Shown piece after piece: positions 24,428 to 32,017 of a stretch of DNA of 32,017 nucleotides. The stretch comes from Candidatus Fermentibacteraceae bacterium (GTDB taxonomy: Bacteria > Fermentibacterota > Fermentibacteria > Fermentibacterales > JCC-6). Under the pieces are notes generated by a model, which ran no database searches, had not been told where the DNA came from, and saw only the letters and a program-made list of their open reading frames with translations. The stretch's first letter is position 1. Each line of letters begins with the position of its first letter. Made by a program: the position numbers and the translations under genes. The DNA lies in the NCBI GenBank assembly GCA_016744855.1, contig JADGDO010000002.1, positions 306,160-338,176 of the forward strand, written 5' to 3'.

Positions 24428-26560
24428 ATGAAAACGGGTCTTCTGATGATTTTGCTGATTTGTTTCTTCGTTTCTTCAGCCGCAGCTAAAAGCCCACCTT
24501 CCACTTCACCTTCCGGTGTCGCACTTGTTCTCGCAGGTGGAGGAGCAAGAGGTCTTGCACACATTGGCTTCCTCAAAGCAATGGAAGAAAACAACATAGA
24601 GATTTCATCCATAGCGGGTACAAGCATGGGAGCACTGATGGCGGGTCTCTATGCCTGCGGATACTCTCCCGATCAGCTGGACAGTCTAACAAGCGGAATG
24701 GACTGGAACCACCTCTTCAGCTCGACACCCGAACCCCGACTGAGCCTTCTGCCCGATCGCATAAGAGGAAGGCAGGACCTGATCAACCTAAACCTCCGCG
24801 GGCTTACTCCATCTCTACCGACCAGTGCCGTTTCAAATATGAGGGTCGGTTTCCTTCTCTCCGGTATGACTGGCCCCGCACAGGTAGTGAAGGGGCTGAG
24901 TTTTGATTCTCTCAGTATTCCGCTGAGGGTAGTAGCATCTGACCTCATAACACGCGACAGAGTCGTTTTCAGCCATGGCGAGCTCTACCGGTTTCAGCTT
25001 GCAAGTATGGCAATCCCGGGCATCTTCCCGCCCATGGTTCAAGACTCTCTTCTGCTTGTCGATGGGGGTGTTTTCGATAACATGCCTGTTGATGCTGCCG
25101 AAAAAGCGTGGCCGGATCTACCGGTGCTTGCCGTCAATGTCGGAAGCGCAAGCCCGACTGAATTCCCGAATTCACCTTCTCTTCTTACCGTTTTCAGCCT
25201 CACGTTCAATGCCCTTTCAACCCGTGTTAACAACTACTATCACAGGGATCCCGAATGGCTTTTCACACCTGACCTTCACGAAGCAGCTGTCTGGAGCTTC
25301 GAGCTGACAGATTCACTCATTTCATGGGGCTACAATCAAGGGTTGGCATGGATCGAAGAGAATCCGGATTTACCACGCGGCGGCCAATACTCCACCGGCT
25401 TCCATCCCTCTGCCTTTACAGTACGGAACATCCACTTCTCCGGGAATGAGAATGTTTCGATGAGAGCTGTAGACAGGTGGTTTACTCTTTCAAGAGGAGA
25501 TTCGCTTGATACCTGGATAGCAATGGATGTTGCCGAGAATCTTTACGCATCCGGTCTTTTCGATATGATAAGAATGTCCATGCTTCCAACCGGAGACCCT
25601 GAGCAGTGTGACATAGTATTTGATGTGACAGAAAGTGATCCGGGGACCCTGGGGTTTGGTCTCTCGTACAACAATGATTTCGGCCTCGATGCGAGGATCA
25701 CCCTGGAACACAAGAACACCTTCAACCGTGGCATCAAGTCAATCATAAACACCGGTGGAGGTGACAGATACGCCTTCCTGGAAGTAAGTTCTTTCACGAA
25801 TACCAGCCAGACAAACAGATACCTCAGCCTCTCGGGAAGCATATATCAGATTAAGGGATACGAACCCGACGGCATTTCAGCCAACCCGATGAGAACCTGG
25901 ACTAACCACTCGCTTGCATTAACATTCGGAAGACCCTTTTCCTGGTACGGAATAGTGGAAACTGCTCTGGAATGGAAGGGGCGCTCTTACACAAACGGCA
26001 CTTCAACAGAGGCGTTCCCTCTACTTTCTGCCTCATATCTCACGGATACCCGAGAGAATCCGACTACTGATTCTCCAGGCACGAGAATACTGATAAAAGC
26101 CGGCTGGTGCCCTCAGAAAGACAATACCCATTATTCACTCCACTGGGACGTCACCAGCATCTTCAGTCTTCCCGGATCTTTTCTCTCAGGAGCATCCACC
26201 TGGGGTTCGTTTCTCTGGGGTGATAGTTATGAATGGCAGAGATCACGACTGACTGCAGCAAGAGGAATACCCGGATACAGATGGAACTCACTGCCCACAA
26301 GAGAGAGAATTGCCGGAGATATCTTCCTGTCAAGAAAAGTTCTCGGCCCAATGTTTCTGGAAGCAAACGGAGCAGCTACCTACGATTTCCCTTCACTCGA
26401 TGAATATGATAATGGAGATCTTCACTGGGGTATAGGGCTCTCAGCCGGAGTGAATATACCCGGAGGAGCAGCAAGACTAGGACCGGGAATAGATGAAAAC
26501 GGTAACACCCGCTGGACATTCTCCTACGGAAGTGATTACTCCTTCGGTCCTGGTAGATAG
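24428..26560 (+). CDS. Patatin-like phospholipase fused to POTRA and Omp85-type barrel
   Basis: The protein has 710 residues: signal peptide (about 1-20), then a patatin domain with oxyanion loop GGGARGLAHIG (37-47), nucleophile elbow GTSMG (Ser66) and the dyad Asp212 in VDGGVFDNMP, all intact. From about residue 335 a POTRA-like module (FTVRNIHFSGNENVSMRAVD, then LYASGLFDMI and IVFDVTES) leads into about 300 residues of alternating strands typical of a BamA/TamA-type outer-membrane barrel. This order (lipase, POTRA, barrel) is that of PlpD, the type Vd autotransporters, so it probably displays or releases its own lipase at the surface. ATG has GAGG about 7 nt upstream. It is followed by a strong bidirectional terminator. 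Confidence 0.9.
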   Translation: MKTGLLMILLICFFVSSAAAKSPPSTSPSGVALVLAGGGARGLAHIGFLKAMEENNIEISSIAGTSMGALMAGLYACGYSPDQLDSLTSGMDWNHLFSSTPEPRLSLLPDRIRGRQDLINLNLRGLTPSLPTSAVSNMRVGFLLSGMTGPAQVVKGLSFDSLSIPLRVVASDLITRDRVVFSHGELYRFQLASMAIPGIFPPMVQDSLLLVDGGVFDNMPVDAAEKAWPDLPVLAVNVGSASPTEFPNSPSLLTVFSLTFNALSTRVNNYYHRDPEWLFTPDLHEAAVWSFELTDSLISWGYNQGLAWIEENPDLPRGGQYSTGFHPSAFTVRNIHFSGNENVSMRAVDRWFTLSRGDSLDTWIAMDVAENLYASGLFDMIRMSMLPTGDPEQCDIVFDVTESDPGTLGFGLSYNNDFGLDARITLEHKNTFNRGIKSIINTGGGDRYAFLEVSSFTNTSQTNRYLSLSGSIYQIKGYEPDGISANPMRTWTNHSLALTFGRPFSWYGIVETALEWKGRSYTNGTSTEAFPLLSASYLTDTRENPTTDSPGTRILIKAGWCPQKDNTHYSLHWDVTSIFSLPGSFLSGASTWGSFLWGDSYEWQRSRLTAARGIPGYRWNSLPTRERIAGDIFLSRKVLGPMFLEANGAATYDFPSLDEYDNGDLHWGIGLSAGVNIPGGAARLGPGIDENGNTRWTFSYGSDYSFGPGR

Positions 26561-26573
26561 AACACAGTAAAAA

Positions 26574-26611
26574 AAGAAGAGCGCATCCAAACGGATGCGC
26601 TCTTCTTTTAT
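26574..26611. terminator. Bidirectional intrinsic terminator
   Basis: AAGAAGAGCGCATCC (26574-26588) pairs with GGATGCGCTCTTCTT (26593-26607) around a 4-nt AAAC loop. Downstream are T-rich bases on the plus strand and, because of the A-run before it, also on the minus strand. It separates the convergent patatin and secreted-protein genes. Confidence 0.88.
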
Positions 26612-26626
26612 ATCTATCTGTACTCT

Positions 26627-27619
26627 TTACTTCAGAAGAACTGCTCTCCGGCTTACCTGTTCATTTCCGATGGTTCCGGAAATAAGATAAGTTCCTGAGG
26701 ACAATCCGTCAGCTGAAACTGTAAGATTATGGATTCCGGAAGCAAGGGAACCCGAACAGAATGTTCCGACCATTCTTCCGCTTACATCATAAAGACCCAG
26801 TTCACAAGGAGCAGGACCTGCGAGTTCAACTGTAGCGCTGAAAGAACCGGAAGCGGGGTTCACGACAGAAATAGAGCCAACAGAAAGGCCCATACCGCTC
26901 TCACCCGAAATGCCGGTGGTGGTTGTGAAGAAATCCATGTACGCAGTCATGAGTTCCTCGCGTGTTGTTCCCGTTTCTTCAAAAACACTGAAGAATATTG
27001 AAGAAGTAATTGTTTTGTAACCGGACGAAGGATCAAGATAGCAACCGATTCTGCCTTTGCCGTCCTGGCTTGTGAAGATCATTTCTCCAGTATTTACAGA
27101 AAAATCATCTACATACCCGTCTGCTTCACTTTTCCACGGGTAATCAAAATTAATACCGGAGCAGAAACCTGCACCAGTAATGTTCTGAACATTTCCTGTG
27201 GTAGCTACTGCACCGTCACCCACATAATTCAGTCCGGTGTATGGCCAGATATTTGAATCTTTGTTGTTGTAACCGATGTCATTTCCCTCGAAGTACACCG
27301 CGCCGCCTGCATCGAGGTAGGTGATAAGCTTTGTTCGCTCCGCCGGAGCGATTGTGTTGTTATCTCCTCAACAGGTGTACATACCCATCATCATGAAAAC
27401 GGCATCATAGGAACTCAGATCTGCTGGAAGGGTGGTTCCAGAGTCAACAGTATCGCCAAGGGAAAGCAGCGTCTGCTCTACCCAGTAACCGGTATCGATA
27501 GAATCTCCAAGCGCAGCATCATAAATCAGATCCACCTGGTCGTAGTTAAAGATCAGCACGTTGTTACCGGCCAAGCAAATAGCGGATGCTAGAAGCATCA
27601 TCGGGATCAGTATTCTCAT
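26627..27619 (-). CDS. Secreted T9SS-type protein, candidate selenoprotein with in-frame TGA
   Basis: The frame has 330 codons before the stop, with one internal TGA at codon 84 (27370-27368). The start is ATG 27619 with a strong GGAGGAGGAGAG just upstream, giving the signal peptide MRILIPMMLLASAICLAG. Before the TGA: NNVLIFNYDQVDLIYD, then YDAVFMMMGMYTC. After it, in the same frame: GDNNTIAPAERTKLITYLDA, then GGAVYFEGND, a pattern resembling the glutamine-amidotransferase/flavodoxin-like domain of secreted proteins, in which a sheet strand and turn precede a helix and YLDAGG. The C-terminus (about 250-330: VVNPASGSFSATVEL, LGLYDVSGRMVG, LSSGTYLISG, ending RAVLLK) is a T9SS sorting domain. 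Reading TGA as selenocysteine gives a Cys83-Sec84 pair. A SECIS-like hairpin follows. Other explanations are a nonsense mutation (TGG to TGA) or an error. Confidence 0.75.
27335..27351 (-). promoter_or_regulatory. SECIS-like hairpin following in-frame TGA (first gene)
   Basis: On the minus strand TCGCTCC and GGAGCGA form a perfect 7-bp stem closed by the loop GGC. The loop begins 23 nt after the TGA, and its first two bases are G. From memory, bacterial SECIS elements sit about 16-37 nt after the UGA and have a G at the start of the apical loop. The hairpin is in coding sequence. Confidence 0.55.
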
Positions 27620-27704
27620 TTCTCTCCTCCTCCAATGTTGTACAGGGAAGTCCAACTGCTTGAGATATAGCAACATTAGCATCACCAGTCAATGTTTCAG
27701 GAAA

Positions 27705-27735
27705 CGAAAAGGGGTAAGATTGAACTCACCCCTTT
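27705..27735 (-). terminator. Intrinsic terminator of the propeller gene
   Basis: On the minus strand AAAGGGGTGAG pairs with CTTACCCCTTT (11 bp, one G-U) around the loop TTCAAT, with TTTT in the tail. It lies just beyond the stop of the gene at 27753, so the two T9SS-type genes are separate transcription units. Confidence 0.8.
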
Positions 27736-27752
27736 ATCTCCCATATGAAAAA

Positions 27753-29960
27753 CTATCTGGAAACTACAAATCGTGAAGACATGTTAACATCCGCACTTTG
27801 AACCGTGGTAAAATAAACACCGGGTGCGAAGGAGGAAGTATCAACAACCAGCTGATTTGACCCGGCCGTCATGTTTTCAGAAGAAACAGTCTGAACTGCT
27901 CTTCCAGACAAATCGTAGATTGTTACGGTGGTAAAGCCGGAGAGTGGAAGATTAAATTCAACCGACGCGCTTCCATTGCACACAGGGTTTGGTGATACAC
28001 GGATTCCGTTCCCGGGTAAAGCAAACTCTGCTTCCTCTTCAATGGCAGTACCACAGTAAGAACGCCACGCTGCAGCACCTGAAGTACCGGCAAAGAAGTA
28101 CTGCTCCTGAGTTTCAAGAACACATTTTATATTTGCAACTGCAGGGTCTTCACCGTAGTGTACAGGTGAACCCGTCCAGTCTTCCCAGATCCACACACCA
28201 CTGGTCGTTGCAGCCACCAGTCCGCCAAAGTCATCCGAGTGGTGAAGTTCGTTTACTGTAGTAAAACTACTGGTCACCTTAGCCCAGTTCTCTCCGCCAT
28301 CAGTACTAGCGTAAAGACCGGAAGATGATGCAATAGCCATTCGGTCAGAATCTGTCGGGTTAACAGCCATATCATAGGGTGTGCCGGTATAGCCCACGGG
28401 GGTAATTTCCGACCAGTCGGTTCCACCGTTTGTGGTTTTGTAGAGTACATAGCTTGAATTTGCATAACCGATAGCAAACAAATTGTCGGAATTGGAAGGG
28501 TCAACTGCCAGTGCTCTCACATAACCGTACTGTGTTCCGGCGTAAAGCTCATGCCTTGTCCAGTTCTGTCCACCGTCCGATGAACTCGAAACCACGCCTG
28601 AATAATTGGGAGAGGTGTATTTGTAACCGCAACTCCAGAAAGTATTGTTTCCTGCATAAACCAATCCATAACCGTCGCCATAGTAACTGTCTGCCTGCGT
28701 CCAGACGGAACCTCCGTCTGTGCTCCTGTAGAGCTCTGAGTTTCCTCAACCAGAACCCTCTAGAGCCAGAATTGTACCTGATCCATCCGCACTGATGTCA
28801 CAAAAATCACCACAGGCAAGGGGAGTCGTCACCTCCTCCCAGGAGACAGTACCGGAAGCAGGAGACTTATACATTCCCATGTCTTCCAGATTCATGAATA
28901 TCCAACCCTGTGATTCCTCCATCGCGAGAACCTTGCCTGCGACAAGCCCGTTGTTAGACGAGGTCCAGGTAGTTCCACCATTTGTAGAGCGGAAGAAACC
29001 GTCAGAACTGGATGTAAAGATGTCTGAGCTGTTATCCCAGCTGGGAACTATCCACTGGATATCGCTGCCGGTAAGTCCAGAAGTCATGTTTGACCAGGTT
29101 AATCCACCGTTTGCTGAACTGTAACCTCTTGATGACCCACCAGCATAAACCAAGTCGTTGTCTGCCATGCTGTAAGTCATATGGTAGCTGTAATTCTGGG
29201 TCTGTACCTCTGACCAGCTGGCTCCAGCATCTATGGAACGATAGACCTTGTAGAGACTCGCCGACAGCATAATGTCAGGGTTTGCAGGATGGATTGCAGC
29301 ACCGTAGAAATAGTATCCCGATGAAGCTGCTGCAGGGGTTACATTGGTAAATGAAGCCCCGCCATCGATGGAACGGAACAGTGCTGGTTCATAAGTACTG
29401 GCATCGGTTGTATAACCGTAACCGCCCACCAGTAGTATTGAAGGGTCAGACTGTGAAATGTCGATACATCTTCCGTAGGTCTGAGTGCCCGTGATAGGAA
29501 GATAAGTAACATCAAAAGTCGCACCATTGTCTACTGAATGCAAAACAGCAAATTTCCATGAGCTATCGTACTTGTAACCCGCTGCATACAGTTCTCCAGG
29601 TGCGGTGGGGTGGGAAACAGCATCCTGGAAGTAGGTGTTGCTTTGATAATGGCCAGTCCAGGAAAGACCGGCATCAGTTGAAGACCATGTTCGGCTGCTT
29701 CCGACTGCAACAAGGTTGTTATCTGCGGTAACAATCAAATCGTAGGGAGTGCCACTGGTAAAGGAAGACTGCACCTCCCAGCTCAAACCCGCGTCGGTAG
29801 AGTGCACAACCTGAGTCGGGCTTGCTCCGGAAAGAGCCCAGAGCTCTGAAGCATTTGTTCGTGATTGAACCGGGGCATTAACGTCCCCACCTTCGGGGCC
29901 GGTACTTTCCCATGGTCCCCATCCCAATAATGAAACCAAAATACAGAGCGAAAACAGCAT
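27753..29960 (-). CDS. Secreted BNR/Asp-box propeller protein with T9SS tail, candidate selenoprotein
   Basis: The frame has 735 codons before the stop, interrupted by one TGA at codon 405 (28748-28746). ATG has GGGAGG 5 nt upstream; the first 15 residues (MLFSLCILVSLLGWG) are signal-like. About eleven Asp-box motifs (S-x-D-x-G-x-x-W, such as STDAGLSW, SIDGGASF, STNGGTTW, SSDGGQNW, STDGGENW) lie on both sides of the TGA, as in BNR/sortilin-type beta-propellers. The end (NGIRVSPNPV, TVTIYDLSGRAV, VDTSSFAPGVYF, FVVSR) is a T9SS sorting domain. The frame is continuous: ILALEGSG, TGA, GNSELYRSTDGGSVW. An apparent second gene starting at TTG 28664 is therefore only the 3' half: it has no signal peptide or ribosome binding site. 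With Sec at 405 and Cys at about 383 and 387 (LACGDFCDI), a redox or metal site is possible. Confidence 0.78.
28702..28720 (-). promoter_or_regulatory. SECIS-like hairpin following in-frame TGA (second gene)
   Basis: On the minus strand CAGACGGA and TCCGTCTG form a perfect 8-bp stem with the loop GGT, starting 33 nt after the TGA at 28748-28746. GGT matches the GGU-type apical loop of known bacterial SECIS elements. The hairpin overlaps the codons for the Asp-box STDGGSVW. Confidence 0.55.
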
Positions 29961-30316
29961 CCCTACCTCCCTGATTATGTAAATACAACCAGTGAAACAA
30001 TATCTTAACCATCCCTCTGTGTAAACCCTGAACTGTCTTCAGGAAAGCCCCTTGACCGAAGTCCCGATATTTAATCCAGTGGAAGGGGATAGTTAAAAGT
30101 GGGTTAGCGCCGTTGGGACGACCGAGAACGCTGCTGCTTCCTATTATCGGAGACATCCTAACAAAGGGAAAGGGCAAGTTTCTTCCAGCACTGGGGACAG
30201 TGGGTTTCCCCTACAACCCTGGTCAATTCTACTGGATCGATTTGAATGTGATGGTGACCAGCTCCGGGTAAAAGCATGGCAGAGATAAAAATAGCACTTC
30301 GCCGAACAGCGGAAAG
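29961..30316. other. 356-nt intergenic region without a recognised gene
   Basis: The region probably contains the promoter of the propeller gene near its left end and the 3' end of the lipoprotein gene at its right end. A plus-strand open frame of about 70 codons (about 30057-30271, containing GRPRTLLLPIIGD and FPYNPGQFYWIDL) begins after a TGA and has no clear start or ribosome binding site. I see no RNA gene, repeat or transposon end. Confidence 0.5.
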
Positions 30317-30317
30317 T
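30289..30317 (-). terminator. Weak terminator after small lipoprotein
   Basis: On the minus strand ACTT(TC)CGC pairs with GCGAAGT (7 bp with a 2-nt bulge) around TGTTCG and is followed by GCTATTTTTAT. Confidence 0.4.
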
Positions 30318-30745
30318 TAGGGCTTTATAGAAATTGTAATGGAATACTGACCCACACCGTCTTCGGTCGCATAAATACGTGCTTCATAGATTCCGGGGGC
30401 GGCAATTATATGATTAAGAGCTTTATCCGGAGAGTACTCAGCTTCCCATTCAGCAAGCACCGCGCCGGTTTCTACTTCAATCAGTTTCAGCATGGGTATG
30501 AAATCCCCGGTTCTTACTTCTATATGCACCCGCTCTAATCTCTCGGCTTCAAATTCGAATTCGTCATACATAAGATTGCTGTGATTCGGGTCTGTGGTGT
30601 CACCGATCTCAATAGTTCCTGCTTCTGTAATCACCCTGGACAGATCAACTGCCTCAACCTCCTCGGCACCACACCCACCAAAGAGAGCAGCAATAAGAAC
30701 AGCAGCTGCAAAACCTGTGCAATGGTAAAACTGCCTGGATTTCAT
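30317..30745 (-). CDS. Small lipoprotein with one PPC-like domain
   Basis: The protein has 142 residues. The signal sequence ends in the lipobox ALFGGC (Cys25). The mature part is a single beta-sandwich resembling the PPC-like repeats of the acidic lipoprotein at 20133-21683: MLKLIEVETGAVLAEWE, then ALNHIIAAPGIYEARIYATE and QYSITISI. It is acidic. ATG is preceded by AAGGGGATAAA. No enzyme motif is seen. It may bind a surface partner or polysaccharide; this is a guess. The gene stands between a radical SAM gene (same strand, upstream) and the intergenic region. The stop is TAA, overlapping the weak terminator stem. Confidence 0.7.
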   Translation of the reverse strand: MKSRQFYHCTGFAAAVLIAALFGGCGAEEVEAVDLSRVITEAGTIEIGDTTDPNHSNLMYDEFEFEAERLERVHIEVRTGDFIPMLKLIEVETGAVLAEWEAEYSPDKALNHIIAAPGIYEARIYATEDGVGQYSITISIKP

Positions 30746-30843
30746 TTTATCCCCTTCGTCTTCCTGTTCAGATGTATATCTTCACTCTAAATCCCCCACC
30801 AATCACCAAATATAGAACGTACCTTCTATAAAAGCGAGTTGAA

Positions 30844-32016
30844 TCAGGAATCATTCAATTTGAGCGATCGGTAATTAAAGAGGGCACCTTCAACTACGGC
30901 TAGAAGAAATTCTGCTAGTTTTCTGTTATCAATAATCTTTGCCAGTTCGCCCGAGGTTGCAACTCCCCTGATTTCTTCGTCAAGTGCGGAATAATTCAGA
31001 TTGCGGCGTCTTGCATAAAATGTTCTTCGGGGTGCCAGCCACTCTGAATATCTTTTTGAAGCCTTCTTCAGCCGGATAACACTGATGCCCCGTCTACGGT
31101 AGAGGTTTGTCATATCCCTGAGAAGGATAGATAGCTCATCGTAAAGGCTGAACTGCCCCTGATAAACAGAATGAGGGATAAAATCATTCATTCCTGATTC
31201 TTTCCAGAGAGAATCAGCGGCAGTGTGAAATGTATGCGAGTAGCCTGATGGAGGGCCTCCATAAAAATCTTCATTTGAGTAGAGCTTGACCATTTTCCCG
31301 CTCAAATCAGGGTAATCTTTTTCCAGGCAGTTCAGAAAATAATCCTTCTGCTTTCCCTTCTTCAGAGTCAGCAGCCCGGGCATGGCAAACTGAACACCAG
31401 CCGACACCAGAGCCTTAAGAAATTCTCTAACCTGTTGGTGTGAATCTGTCAGAAATGGGATGAAGGGCATGGCAAGAACTCCTGCATTCATTCCTCTATT
31501 TCTGAATTCCTTAATGGTGTCGAGCCTTTCTGTGACTGAAGAAGCTCCCGGTTCGATTCTGCTTCGAATTGCATCATCTGCCATTGTAAGAGAGATCATC
31601 AGAGTAAAGGCGGATTTCCTGTGAACCTCTTCCCAGTAATCAATATCCCGTAAAATCAATGATGACTTTGTATGAATGATTACCGGATGGGTGGAGCGAG
31701 AGAGAATTTGCGCGCACTCTCTTGTAATACCCAGCTTCTCTTCGACAGGTTGATATGGGTCACTTATACCGGATGAGAGGCAGATCGGACCCGGTTCTCT
31801 GAGCTTAATCAGTTCTTTTTCCAGCAGCGCTGGTGCATTCTCCCTCACCGTTATATCACTATCGAAGTCTCCTTCCACATGGTATTTCTCATACCTGCCG
31901 TCGCAGTAGGTGCAGGAGTGACCGCAGGCCATGTATGGAGAAAACCTGTACTTCCCGCCGAAAGGCATGGCGGGGTTCTCTTTCCGTATGAGCTTTTTTA
32001 CCTGAATACGGTTCAG
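30844..32016 (-). CDS. Radical SAM protein, spore photoproduct lyase-like family (5' end outside window)
   Basis: About 390 residues are visible and the frame is open to the right edge. An ATG at 31968 gives MPFGGKYRFS, but homologous-looking sequence (QVKKLIRKENPA) precedes it, so the true start is probably outside. The cluster-binding motif CGHSCTYC (CxxxCxxC) is at the front of the radical SAM barrel, followed by LSSGISDPYQPVEEK and VIIHTKSSLILRDIDYW, which match the SPL-like Rv2578c/SplB-related group. Such proteins use a 4Fe-4S cluster and S-adenosylmethionine; the substrate of this subgroup is mostly unknown. The C-terminal region is Arg- and Tyr-rich (RRTFYARRRNLNYS), suggesting nucleic-acid binding (inference). 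The stop is TGA (TGAT context). Confidence 0.86.
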   Translation of the reverse strand: MNRIQVKKLIRKENPAMPFGGKYRFSPYMACGHSCTYCDGRYEKYHVEGDFDSDITVRENAPALLEKELIKLREPGPICLSSGISDPYQPVEEKLGITRECAQILSRSTHPVIIHTKSSLILRDIDYWEEVHRKSAFTLMISLTMADDAIRSRIEPGASSVTERLDTIKEFRNRGMNAGVLAMPFIPFLTDSHQQVREFLKALVSAGVQFAMPGLLTLKKGKQKDYFLNCLEKDYPDLSGKMVKLYSNEDFYGGPPSGYSHTFHTAADSLWKESGMNDFIPHSVYQGQFSLYDELSILLRDMTNLYRRRGISVIRLKKASKRYSEWLAPRRTFYARRRNLNYSALDEEIRGVATSGELAKIIDNRKLAEFLLAVVEGALFNYRSLKLNDS

Positions 32017-32017
32017 G

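Noticed and set aside
26627-27298. A separate 223-residue gene starting at GTG 27298
   Set aside because: It lacks a signal peptide although it has a T9SS tail, and the codons upstream (TKLITYLDAGGA) clearly belong to the same domain.
27753-28664. A separate 303-residue gene starting at TTG 28664
   Set aside because: It has no ribosome binding site or signal peptide, and its frame continues without interruption up to the in-frame TGA and into the Asp-box gene upstream.
26627-29960. Global reassignment of TGA to Trp or Gly (alternative genetic code)
   Set aside because: TGA is the natural stop of six genes in the window, including one in an ATGA overlap, and all other long genes are free of internal TGA.
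29878-30177. Minus-strand open frame of 99 codons across the start of the propeller gene
   Set aside because: It overlaps the signal-peptide region of the propeller gene, has no ribosome binding site and an unnatural composition.
1-32017. tRNA, rRNA, CRISPR arrays, insertion sequences, prophage genes
   Set aside because: No cloverleaf-like segments with a GGTTCGA arm in intergenic DNA, no spaced repeats, and no transposase or phage proteins were seen by reading.

Overview
The window looks like chromosomal DNA from an uncultured, moderate-GC Gram-negative bacterium. Three secreted proteins end in type IX secretion (T9SS)-like C-terminal sorting domains, one of them a gingipain-family (C25) peptidase. 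There are four lipoproteins with lipoboxes and a patatin fused to an Omp85-type barrel. This points to the Fibrobacteres-Chlorobi-Bacteroidetes side of the tree or a neighbouring candidate phylum (Fermentibacterota-like would fit). The placement is an inference from gene content. No rRNA, tRNA, CRISPR array or insertion sequence was seen. TTG is used often as a start codon, and TGA is an ordinary stop codon in six genes.

Layout. 2-3932 (+): a partial SppA signal peptide peptidase, a nucleotidyltransferase-fold protein and a DUF1846 protein. 3985-5604 (-): a large lipoprotein. 5770-6399 (-): a BrnT-like toxin and ribbon-helix-helix antitoxin with an apparently leaderless promoter. 6531-8455 (-): two overlapping paralogous transglutaminase-like genes, the first-translated with a complete Cys-His-Asp triad and the second with all three residues lost. 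8539-13868 (-): sat, a membrane-anchored thioredoxin-fold protein without CXXC, a small lipoprotein, a DUF1015 protein, gmd and an unknown protein. 13895-20088 (+): an eIF2B-like protein followed by an AddB-like/AddA-like helicase-nuclease pair, closed by a strong terminator. 20133-23910 (-): a very acidic lipoprotein with four PPC-like domains, and a C25 peptidase. 24021-26560 (+): a small cupin and a patatin-Omp85 (type Vd-like) protein. 26627-29960 (-): two secreted T9SS-type proteins. 30317-32016 (-): a small lipoprotein and a partial SPL-like radical SAM protein.

The main discovery candidate is in 26627-29960. Each of two neighbouring secreted genes is interrupted by one in-frame TGA, with long, clearly homologous protein sequence on both sides in the same frame. 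Each TGA is followed, 23 and 33 nt later, by a perfect short hairpin with a GGC or GGT loop, which is the geometry of bacterial SECIS elements. Both in-frame TGAs are followed by G, whereas five of the six true TGA stops here are followed by T. I read these as two candidate extracytoplasmic selenoproteins, a Cys-Sec protein and a BNR/Asp-box propeller protein, both carrying T9SS sorting tails. Nonsense mutation of Trp codons or assembly error is the main alternative.
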